From Kappaphycus alvarezii (lineage: Eukaryota > Rhodophyta > Florideophyceae > Gigartinales > Solieriaceae), in contig NADL03000590.1 in NCBI GenBank assembly GCA_002205965.3, positions 3,725,001 through 3,789,000 on the forward strand: 64,000 nucleotides of DNA, in the 5' to 3' direction. The translations under genes and the position numbers were made by a program. Below the pieces are notes generated by a model that did not search any database, was not told where the DNA came from, and saw only the letters and a list, made by a program, of their open reading frames with translations. Below, piece by piece: positions 38,171 through 47,329 of this stretch (positions are counted from its first letter, which is position 1; the number at the start of each line of letters is the position of its first letter).

Positions 38171-39177
38171 TCACGACTTTTGTCCCAGCGCTTGTCTCAG
38201 TTTCAAGTTTTCTTGCCTCAACGCTAGTTCCTTTGCCCTCAGCACCTCCACCTGTTCATTGCAACTCTTCAAGTTTGCCTTGAGGGTATCCGATGCGCCT
38301 TGGCCCGCATGTTTGACCGCTGAGCACACAATCGATTCCTCTCTCGTCTTTGTTGCGCTTTGCGTTGCTTTGCTAACAATGCTGGATCCACCGCAGGTCG
38401 CTCGCTGTTGTCTTGCCCATCATTTTCTACCACTCCATCCCTTGTCTCCTTTGCAACCGCACTCCCTTCTGATGGTATCTCGCCGGTCGACCCATTGCTC
38501 TGCATTCTTCCACCGTGTTCCCCTCTCCTCGAAGACGGGACTCCACTCGCCCCTTCACTACAACTCTCCGTACTGCCCTTCCCGACTTCAGATTTCCTGG
38601 TATTATTCGAACCGCCCAACATCAATGTCGCCGAGTCTGCATCAAGCTCTAGCCAATTGACATCTGCATCCATGCCCAATGCCATGGACATGCCGTCCAA
38701 GTCTCCAACTGTTGCCTCACTCGCCAAAATGCCACCCTAACTGCAAAAGTGGCCTGTCGGTGACACGTCTCCGCCCACCACAAGTCCTCCACCGGTTGAA
38801 TTGTGGCGGTAGAAAGTGCATGGCCTGGTTTTGCGGCGAGTGTAATATCAATATCGTCAGACTCTCCATCTTGATGGGCATCACTTCGAGCGTTGACCTC
38901 CTCCTCAACATGAGCCACATGGGTGATTTTCGGGGGTTGAAACGCTTCCAAAGAGCGCACACCTTCACGCATAATGGGCAAGGATCGTGCCGGGTGGCAT
39001 TACTCTTAATGCTGACATAATCTGCAAAGGCCCAGTCGGAAATTCGTTTGATAAAGGCAGGATCGTTGACGGTAGCCATCCATGTACGGGTACCTAGCAC
39101 GCAGTGACGATCGGAGCCGTGACAGGAAAAAGACGTTTGCTGGTGAGCGACTCAAAGACTCCGTTATGAACGGACAT
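38171..39177 (-). CDS. bZIP transcription factor gene, frame split in this sequence
   Basis: The basic region reads KQRKAQQRRERNRLCAQRSN then MRAKAHR. A leucine zipper follows in the next frame: DTLKANLKSCNEQVEVL then RAKELALRQENLKLRQAL and a stop at 38,171. Joined across one missing base, the spacing is exactly Asn-x7-(Asn)-x9-Leu, with heptad positions Leu, Cys, Leu, Leu, Leu. The position usually Arg in the bZIP signature is Asn. The start chosen is an ATG at 39,177 in a strong context (GCCACCATG), giving MSVHNGVFESLTSK. The protein would bind DNA as a dimer in the nucleus. At least three frame changes occur; one near 38,760 could be a short intron, the others look like one-base errors. 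The middle part is acidic. Confidence 0.75.
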
Positions 39178-39199
39178 GGTGGCGGCAAAGTGGGAGTGA

Positions 39200-40105
39200 T
39201 CAAAGGGATGTTGGGGTGAGTAGGGGCAGGAGATATGGGACAAGGGCAGTCGGTTCCAGGCGGGGAGGCACAAAAGGGGCAGGCGCGGCGTTGCAATTCC
39301 TGTTGAATGAAATGGGCGGTGGGATGAGTGCATCTGGGGTGGGAGAGTCCTGGAGGATATGGACGAGTTGGGACTTTGTAAACATGGCGGTGACGGCCAG
39401 GGCGGTGGTGGACGAGGTGGGTTGGGAAAAGTTGAGGAGCACGGCATCAGGGCATGGGATATCGTAAATGTGAATGAGCAGGTTGGTGGGGTTGTGACGA
39501 ATGAAACGGAAGGGCATACAGGCGGCACAGGTTGGGGAGGAATGACGCCAGAATTGACCGGCGGTGGCGAGGACTTCCATGGCACCGAAACCGAGGGTGT
39601 GGGAGGGAGTGGTGAGATGAGGGGTGTAGAGGTTACGACCGGTGAGGTGGTGCGACTCGGGGAGGTAGGGGGAGGGTTGGAGGGTTATGGGTTCGACTCT
39701 GGTGGTGGAGAAAGTTGATGTGAAGGAGGTGGCGGGAGGGTGGGGGAGAGAAGGGCGGGGAGATGGTCGGGTGCGGGGAGAAGAGAAAGTTGCGCAGGTA
39801 GGGCGGGGATATTGTGGAGATAAACGGGCGGAGGAGGGAAGGGAGGTTGAGAGGGGCGGGCGGGTGGGAGGAATGAGGGCGTGGAGGGAAAGGACCTCGG
39901 GGATGGACGGAGTGTAGTTGTGAGGGGGAAGCATGGTTGGATCGGGGAAGGGGGGCGCCATTGCGGGTTGAGGGTGGGTGGGCTGCAAGTGGAAGGGGTT
40001 TGGCAGTTGTTGAGAGTGGCGGTGAATGGATATTGTGGCGCAGCAGAAGGCGGGCGTGCGGGCGTGCGGGCGTGCGAGGGAGATGTCGATTTGTTTCAAG
40101 TCCAT
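39200..40105 (-). CDS. Proline-rich frame upstream of the bZIP gene
   Basis: A 301-codon frame starting MDLKQIDISLARPH. The first ~170 residues are rich in Pro, Ser, Thr and His. Then comes a less biased part, LGFGAMEVLATAGQFWRHSS and a stretch with PTNLLIHIYDIPCPDA and FTKSQLVHILQD that looks like folded protein. It ends about 20 bases before the bZIP start. It could be the N-terminal part of the same gene, a separate small gene, or chance openness of a C-rich strand, since all three minus frames are largely open here. No family recognised. Confidence 0.4.
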   Translation of the reverse strand: MDLKQIDISLARPHARTPAFCCATISIHRHSQQLPNPFHLQPTHPQPAMAPPFPDPTMLPPHNYTPSIPEVLSLHALIPPTRPPLSTSLPSSARLSPQYPRPTCATFSSPRTRPSPRPSLPHPPATSFTSTFSTTRVEPITLQPSPYLPESHHLTGRNLYTPHLTTPSHTLGFGAMEVLATAGQFWRHSSPTCAACMPFRFIRHNPTNLLIHIYDIPCPDAVLLNFSQPTSSTTALAVTAMFTKSQLVHILQDSPTPDALIPPPISFNRNCNAAPAPFVPPRLEPTALVPYLLPLLTPTSL

Positions 40106-40590
40106 TTGTGGGTGGCGTCACAGAATACCTGTACTCTACTAAGGTACAGTACAGCATGTACATTAATGTCCGTTTCTTGTACCATCACTGTACAGTACCT
40201 GTTCCTTGTACTGTACTCGTACTCGTACCTGTAGGTGTCTGATACTGTACGTATCGGCCAGCCAGCGCAGCACAAGTGCCTTTGTGCAGTACAGTACAGT
40301 ACAGTACAGTACAGTACAGCTGATGACGTCGATTCCTTTTTTACTGTAAGCATAATACCTGCACTGAATTGGCACCTGATGACTAGCCCGACAAAATCTC
40401 ATCTCGAGATTGAGATATAAAAGTACAGTACAGCCGTATCATGCCCACCATGTCCCGTCATTGCAACTTTTGATTGGCTGATATTCCAAGTACAAGTTTC
40501 ACTACTGTACAAACTATTGAGAAAACAGATTCTCCAAAATTGCAATACTGTACACCGCTGTACTGTATAATACTGCAGTATTATCAGCAT
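40106..40590. promoter_or_regulatory. GTAC-palindrome-rich intergenic region
   Basis: Upstream of the proline-rich frame lie repeated GTACAGTAC and CTGTACTCGTAC words, including a run of about seven CAGTA units near 40,286-40,318, and more near 40,420 and 40,505-40,580 (ACTGTAC, CTGTACTGTATAATACTG). Their place between genes suggests promoter elements or hairpin-forming DNA; function is inferred. Confidence 0.5.
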
Positions 40591-41945
40591 TAGATTGTAG
40601 CCCACATTGAAAAAAAGGCGACATTCGATCAGTGCCAACACCCTTGTCAAAAAGGTCGCAGGGAGATTGCGTCATGTGGCCGCCCTTCTCCTGGTTGAGG
40701 ACGTCTTCAAGAAGCAGGAGGGACACAAACACCCGAGTAAAGGGCAACAACGACCTTTGCATCACACTAAATTGTATCACAGTCGCAGTATTTGCTACCA
40801 CCTCCGCCGCTGCCCACGTCGCAAGGTAGGAGCCAAGTCGCCAAAATAGCAACGAGGCAAGGTGCTACATACGAGCCACTCAATGGGTAACAAATGACAG
40901 TCCATTTTTCATTGCTTTTCTAAAATAGACGACAGTTCCACTTGTATCAATCGTGAAGGGCATTAGCGGCAGTTTACATAACAGGGAGGGGCAAACACGG
41001 GATCGGAAGCGGTATTTGGATGAACATGTGGATAGATGGCCCGAAAGAATATGCGTTCAGGCATGTGCTATCGTTATGCAAAGATGGGACAACGGGCGGT
41101 GCGCTTGCCACACGGTACGAACAGCGTTGGTCGCCTCTTTTATCGACTGCTGTAATAATCCACCGCTCTACATCCCTGGTCACTGTTCGGTTCGTCCGAT
41201 CGCAATCCACACTCATTGTTGCGCAGCAGTGATGTAGAGTTGGAAACAAGCTTTCCGAGGCGAAAATTGGATCCCCTCTTGACCCACTGCCTGTTGGCTC
41301 ATTGCTTTGATCATACTTTTTCCCAAGAGTTCGGAACCCGAAAATGGCGACAAGTCAAGACGGGACTATAGTGTGTAGGTGCATTTGTGCTCTTTCTGGG
41401 TAAAGGATTTGAATGCACACATTTGTTTGTTGCTGGCTAAAGGTTTGTACATACTTTCCATTCAACCACCAAACCTGCATCTGAAGGTCATGGAATGTGT
41501 AACATGGATTTTTCATCACTCTCGGCATCCTCAAAGTCCTTGCCCGTAGCTACGGTAGAGCTTTTGGATATCTTTACCTGTGAATCCACATGTTCTGTAC
41601 GGAAATAGTTTGGTTATCTATATGAATCGCTTCCCCTACACGCAAGATACATAAATGACAAACCAGATCCATGCCTCTGCGAGCGACGCAGGGACTGCCA
41701 ACAGCTCTGTGATCTTTTCTAATATGCATAGCTGACTGCGTAAAGAGTATGAGCTTCGGAGATGGGCAGTATTACGTACAATCAAATGGCTCGATTTGTG
41801 GTAGGTAGCTACGTCTGATTTTTGTGATGGAATTGCTGCTATACGCAGACAAAGAATTTTTCGGTAGACAACTAGGTTTCTCCTACCAAATAGTACCAGG
41901 AGAGCGGTTCCAGTGGATTCAAAACACCCACCTTCCTAATTGGTA
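40591..41945. other. Intergenic, no recognised gene
   Basis: Short frames of up to about 95 codons occur on both strands, but none resembles a known family and none shows a consistent composition. Nothing else is evident. Confidence 0.4.
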
Positions 41946-41949
41946 CTAT

Positions 41950-42376
41950 TTACTCAATTAAGGAACTGTCTTTAATGGCAAACTCCTCGCGAATTTGATC
42001 CGGTGACTTGCCATGCAGCTTATCTGCTATCCTCTTGCACCCAAATCCTGCAGAGATTGTATGGCAAGAAAGTCTGCGGCTAGTATTAAATCAATCAGCA
42101 TCTCGTTGTCAATGTCAAGAAACTGGTCTTCCCAACTGTCGATATTCTCCAATTTGTACCAATAGAGCTGCTGGTTTTGGTCAAATATGCAGTACTCGAT
42201 TACTTTTGAAAGGACTTTGGCCTTGATTTCACCCATAGGATCTCCATCCCGTCGATCGGCTCAACGTCCTCGAGCATGTCAGAGACAAACTTTATGTGCT
42301 TTGCGATCGCGGCGTCAACCTCGAAGGTTTTGTTGTCGCACGACATTAACTTGAAGGTCATTCCGAGTGTCATCAT
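41950..42376 (-). CDS. skp1: SKP1, SCF ubiquitin ligase adaptor; frame split in this sequence
   Basis: The start MMTLGMTFKLMSCDNKTFEV is the SKP1 BTB/POZ N-terminus. The frame continues with AKHIKFVSDMLEDVEP, then in another frame GEIKAKVLSKVIEYC, WEDQFLDID, LIDLILAADFLAIQSLQDL, and in a third CKRIADKLHGKSPDQIREEF and AIKDSSLIE with a stop at 41,950. SKP1 links F-box proteins to cullin-1 in SCF ubiquitin ligases, and the C-terminal helices are the F-box-binding part. Total length is about 142 codons against the usual ~160, and the typical ...EENQW-like tail is absent. Shifts near 42,231-42,250 and 42,035-42,045 separate otherwise well conserved blocks. That is more like sequence error than decay, though a pseudogene is possible. 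No intron is needed. Confidence 0.85.
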
Positions 42377-42539
42377 GGCTGATTGGTTTGTGGTTTTGAA
42401 AGAGGGAAGGAGGTAAACTTGTTGAGCAGGATGTGATGCGAGAAGAGATGAAAGTGAGGATCGGACTGGGAGAAGGGTTAAGCAAGCGTGTTGATGCGGC
42501 GAGTGCGCGGAGTGCGGAATGTATGTATTGATTACCACG

Positions 42540-42720
42540 TAGACGTAGTACCGTACCGTACCGTACAATATTGTACAGTACATACGATCGGGGCATTGTA
42601 CCCCTCTCGAGACCATAAATTTAAATTGGCTGCCGTCCCAACGACTTGACGCAAATACTGTACTGCACCGTACATTCTTAATTCAGGAAATCAAAAGTGT
42701 ACACTACAGTCACTACTGTG
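42540..42720. promoter_or_regulatory. GTAC-rich sequence upstream of SKP1
   Basis: Three tandem GTACC units (42,548-42,566) are followed by AATATTGTACAGTACATAC, then TACTGTACTGCACCGTAC near 42,655. Position about 170-340 bp upstream of the SKP1 start suggests a promoter region. Same word family as at 36.9 and 40.1-40.6 kb. Confidence 0.45.
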
Positions 42721-43242
42721 TTTTTGTTTTTTTTGCCCGTTCACAGTATTGCTGTGCCATACGGTGGAACTTTAGCCCAATACCTGTGCAGTACCAGAGG
42801 ATGAACATCAACTGGTTGATTTTGCTAATTCAAATTTCCGTTGTCTACACAGCCGCTTTGAGCGGTTTAGCCAACATCTTTACAGTAAGTGTTTCTCACA
42901 CTGAAGGTGCACCAACTAAACGGACCCTACAGCTGGGGACTAACCAGATGTGCTATATCAGCGGGCGGCGTGCGGGGTAATCCGGCACATGACAGACATT
43001 GCTGTAGACGACCAAACAATAGAGCCAAGTCGTTGATAGATCTGGAGGCGGAATGTGATAAGATCATTTGGATGGTTGCTGCCATTGGTCAGTGCAGAAA
43101 TGCAGAAAGGGAGTCGGAGAGGATTGCCTGAAAAGGCAATGCGTCTGCCATCCTCTTCGTTACAAAATGCTTACCTCAAACACTCCCCCAGTTTCTCAGC
43201 CCTCCGAAATCTCACAGTAAACACATCCCTTATTTTCCTAAA

Positions 43243-43290
43243 TGTAGGTTGATGTTTGGGTTCTTTAATATTTGAAAGGTGCGGGTCGGA
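43243..43290 (+). repeat. Fragment related to inverted-repeat family 2
   Basis: TTTGGGTTCTTTAATATTTG then GTGCGGGTCGGATGCC closely resembles 13,250-13,300. It may be an end or near-end piece of that family. Confidence 0.35.
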
Positions 43291-43516
43291 TGCCCCCGGT
43301 ACGTTCTATGTATTGATCTAGTACTGTAACACACCTTCAATCTAATCCGTTGTTGAAAACGATTTTATTTAACGAGTCATTTGACAGCGGTAACATACAT
43401 ATACTCGGAAGAACGTTTAAATTCTACTGTTTGACACATTGGTAGAATACCAGCACAATTCTAATGATTCCTTTCAAATAGAAAAGCACCCAAATCCCTC
43501 TATCTTAACAGCGACA

Positions 43517-44837
43517 ATGCCATTGCACACACACGCACTCTCTGTCTTTCTTTCCCTCCCCTGCCGTCGTTTCTTCTTCTTCTTTCTTTTCGCTGCCCCT
43601 CGTTTATGCCCCCTCCTCGTTCCTGAGCTGCTGTCACAGCCTATCCCTTGCCAACCCCTGCCGATGGCCCCATCCTCTTGCCCACTCCTTCCATCTTCTT
43701 CCCTTTCATCACTCTCACTGCCCCCGACACTCTTCCCTTCCTCACCCTCCCCGCCGCCCTCGCTATCCTCAGCAACCCGTCTCATCCCCAGCACCCCGCC
43801 TTACCGAAGCCACCGCTCTCGCCCGCTCGTTGGGCCCTACCCTTTCCTCTGCCCCATCCTGGCCGCTTCGCTGTCCCCCCGCAGCCTGTGGTCATGGTCG
43901 GCTTTGCACCGACTACTTCCCCGGGCACCTCCTTCCCAACCTATGACGCCGCCGCAATGCCCTCGCCCAAGCTGCCTCTATCGCAAACTTATCCCTCCCA
44001 GCCCACATCTTTCTCCTAGATGTTGGAGCCTGGACGTGTACCGACGTCACCAAATCCACCCTCAGTCTTCTCATCCGCATCATCTCCCACCTTCGATGCA
44101 TCTATCCTGACCTCCAGCTGACCACCGAGTCGTTGGCGGTCGTCTCTCTCGCCCTCGCCCTGCGGCCACCTCCGGTGTCCTCCGTCGCTTGGACATTAAG
44201 ATGCGCACCCTTCTCAGTCCATGCACTCCCACCTCCGTTCTATTGTCCATACGCCAATCCTCTGCGGCTGCATTCCAACAAGCAGCAAAATTTATCAAGG
44301 AAGAGCTCTTGGCACGCCACAAGGTGCCACCCATTACCCCCACTCCATCTGCTGCCCTCATGGTTGACACTCCCAATGCTCGTTCCACCGCCCCCACCCC
44401 CGCTGCCGTTGCGTTCCCGACCCCGCTTCCTCCGCTGTTGCTTCCATCGTCCCAATCCCTCCGCTGTTGCTTCCATCGCCCCCACTCCATCCGCTACGGC
44501 CTCTGTTGCTCCCATCACAACTGTCAGTGGAGCCAAACGCCCGGGGAACTCCTCGGCTTCCTCTGCTCCTTCTGTGCATGGGTACGCCCTCTCCCCCTCG
44601 CGGCCCTGGCCCCCTCTTACCAAACGCGCTAAGAAGAGGCGCGTCAGCAATGACCGCGCTTCCCTACCCGGGCCACCTGGCGTGGATACGCTCATGGTCC
44701 CACTCTCTTGCCTCCTTCCTCGAACGATGCCGCTCTTATGGTGGATGAACCCCTATGGGTCCCCCTTCTTCCCATCCCTCCTCCCGCGAGGGCCCCCAGC
44801 GACTGCTGACCCCGCCCCCTCCAAACCCACCTCTTAA
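43517..44837 (+). CDS. Pro/Ser/Ala-rich probable nuclear protein, frame split
   Basis: No family recognised. All three plus frames are largely open because the strand is C-rich. A coherent path has a proline-rich N-terminus, a helical middle (STLSLLIRIISHLRC, LTTESLAVVSLALALR, then in the next frame QSSAAAFQQAAKFIKEELL) and a repeated SAVASIxPxP motif at about 44,430-44,520. The C-terminal part is SGAKRPGNSSASSAPS with the basic stretch KRAKKRRV, which looks like a nuclear localisation signal. The middle and the basic part look like genuine protein; the exact start and frames are uncertain. One-base shifts separate the pieces, as in the neighbouring genes. Confidence 0.45.
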
Positions 44838-46320
44838 CCTCCTTTTCCTCTTCTGCCATGGCTGACCCGCCTGCCTCCTTCCCCTCCGTCCAAGGCATCA
44901 TTGCAACTCCCCTCCGGCCGGCTGATCTCTCATATCTATTCCAGGCTACCTAAATCATTCTTACCACAACTGATGATTTCTCGTTGGTTGCACACCTCCT
45001 TGTCCGGATAAACCAACTTCAGTTTCTATCCAATAGCTATCAGTGAATGCTAATCCTCAGGAGCGATATAAGGCTGTAAATCATGTGCTGGGGAATAAAT
45101 TAAATCATTTGATATCACTAGATATAGTTTTACATTGAATATCGCGCCCACCTTAAATACATTCAGTCAGAGATATCAAAATGCATCGTTACTAACGAAC
45201 TATATACCAGTCAAGAGGGAGATATGAAATGTTTTAGTGGGTCCCTGAAATAAGAGATTTATCGAGTCCAGCATCTATTCATCGAACCTGTTGATTTTGA
45301 CACAAATGCAGAATAATGCTATGAATTAAACATAGAGAAACACAAACACATTTACTAGATTCACTAAAGGTAAAATAGCTGAAACATGACGTATGACATA
45401 CCCGCGTTCTCGTCGCATACGTAGTCAGTAGCCGTCTCGACAGGATGGCGAAACTAAGAGGGTTAGGTGAGTCAAATTTTGGAAAAGACGATTTCCATGA
45501 GATGGTTAGGGTGCTAGCGTCCCATCCCAAATCACGCTAAAAAATTGAGGTATCGTCAGTCCCAGATTTCACGAGATGTGACAGTCATCTTGAGGTGTCC
45601 ATCCTTCTCACGGGGTGGATCGGAGGTACACAAGTGCCTTCATCTGTCGCGGGCCGATCAGCCCGTCTCTGTAACATGAATTTCACGCTAAAGCCTTCTC
45701 GTGACGATCTTCGTTCAGAGAACCGAGAAATCGGTTGACCACTAATTTAGCACCCTCATAGAAGATTTCTGTCTTGTGGAAGCTTACGACTTGTTCAGTT
45801 GACGTGTTGCGAAAGCGATACTCCTGCAAGCGAACTTGAGAGCGATTAATGATGCGAGGTATGATATTGAAACGAAAGAAACCATTAAAGAAAACAATAC
45901 TCAAAGAATTCAAACAAATAAACAAATGAAACAATCAAAGAACAACGATGACTTGTGATTGGGCCATGAAGGATGAATGGAGGGCGGGAGGCGGGGGAAC
46001 AAGCGACGACTTGAGGAACCAGAAGTTGCGCTAGAGGTTTTCAAGTTGGCGGTTATGTATAGCCCTGTTGAACCGGTCTTGATCGTGTTCCAAGTCCCCT
46101 TGCGCAAGCGGTACGGCTGCTACGTAGAAACCAGTAAGCATGTGCGGCCGCGGCAGCGAGTGTAGGGTGTACAACGGTAAGCTGCCTACGTGGCCATCAT
46201 AAAAGGTGCTTACAGTCAATTGATGCAACCGTGACCGCGTGACTTATCCGGAGTGGCAGATCAAGGCCACGTTCAACCCCCTCTCATATTCACCATAATT
46301 TTCCAATTAAGTACCAAAAC
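44838..46320. other. Intergenic, no recognised gene
   Basis: A minus frame at 45,683-45,934 (including RSQVRLQEYRFRNTSTEQVV) looks mildly protein-like but matches nothing I know. Otherwise nothing is evident. Confidence 0.35.
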
Positions 46321-46352
46321 TTTACTGCATTAAGGGAGGAAATTGGTTTTAT

Positions 46353-46756
46353 TGAATGGGTGAATGGGGCTTACAGTCGAATAGGTTGGTAGACTTAATT
46401 TTCCTGCCAGGAGCAATCACGGACTAGGACTACTGTAAGTAGGGTAACCACTTCCTGTACATACCCTCAGAACGGAGGTTCTCTGGAATACAATGTATAC
46501 ACAATTTCAAGTTGTAGCCTAAGTGTCGCTCAAGACTCCTTCCAACAAACAACTGGCGTTATTCTGGACGAGTCTCGCCGCGTGACGAGCGAACAATGTT
46601 CGCTGCGCATCAGCAATCGGAACGGCTGCCCGTGCGTCAATGCCATTCGCAACCCGGTTGGCGAAGTCCCGAGCGGAAGGGTGCCAGCCCCAACTTGGTT
46701 TGGTTTTACTTGAATGGGTGAATGGGGCTTACAGTCGAATGGGTTGGTATACTTAA
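46353..46756 (+). repeat. Pair of 44-bp direct repeats
   Basis: GAATGGGTGAATGGGGCTTA continuing to GGTTGGTA-ACTTAA occurs at 46,353-46,396 and again at 46,712-46,756 with about two differences, separated by about 315 bp. The second copy runs into a family-3 repeat at 46,770-46,860. The pair may be part of that family's end or mark a local duplication. Confidence 0.65.
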
Positions 46757-46769
46757 ACTTGGTTTGGTT

Positions 46770-46860
46770 TGGTTTACTGCGAGTAATGGAAAGGTTGGGA
46801 GTCCTCTGTACTTGTAATCAAACCATTGGCGGGACCTATATTGCAAGTGCTTGAGCGTGT
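46770..46860 (-). repeat. Dispersed repeat family 3, copy 3
   Basis: On the plus strand TTTACTGCGAGTAATGG, GGGAGTCCTCTGTACTTG and AATCAAACCATTG align with the copies at 37.6 and 57.95 kb. Confidence 0.45.
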
Positions 46861-47127
46861 GTACCAACTAGAAAACTGCATTAATACTGGGGGTAATATC
46901 ATAAAAAGATCATTTAAGTAATTTGCATCACTAGTGATAATCTCGACAGATGTGACCCGTTTCGAAGCAAATTTCGAAGAAATACAGTTCTTTTTCTGAG
47001 CGCATATTTTCTCCACATATTTACATTTTCTTTCTGAGCCTCTCCGCTGATATATTTGGTCGAGACTAGGTGTCTGCATGTTAAGTAAGTTTTGCTGAGG
47101 GAACTCAACAAGTAGGGCTATAATGTA

Positions 47128-47328
47128 GTGATATTAGAGATGACAAGGAAAAGTGCTCTCTGGATGAGGATGCATTCGAGAATGGAAAAATTAAAACGAA
47201 CCAGTATACCACGAAGTGGTAACCTGCAATCTAGGCGAGTCGATGAAATCACCCGAGCTCAGCTTTTGGCTAGGAGACAAAAGCATTGGCAGAATCTTAG
47301 ATTGAAATTAAACGTGTTACAGGGATGA
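47128..47328 (+). other. Small open frame of unknown status
   Basis: A 66-codon frame ending SRRVDEITRAQLLARRQKHW and LKLNVLQG. It is basic and helix-like, and stands out from the AT-rich surroundings. It could be a terminal exon or chance. No family recognised. Confidence 0.2.
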
Positions 47329-47329
47329 G

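Noticed and set aside
40280-40320. CAGTA run as a microsatellite or CRISPR-like array
   Set aside because: It is a simple short tandem of the same GTAC word with no spacers. It is described as part of the palindrome cluster instead.
42200-42616. Frame extending upstream of the SKP1 start
   Set aside because: The N-terminal part past 42,376 is encoded by the GTAC-rich spacer and shows no SKP1 similarity. The ATG at 42,376 fits the family.
43474-43794. Minus-strand Glu/Gly/Arg-rich frame
   Set aside because: Antisense shadow of the C-rich proline-rich gene at 43.5-44.8 kb.
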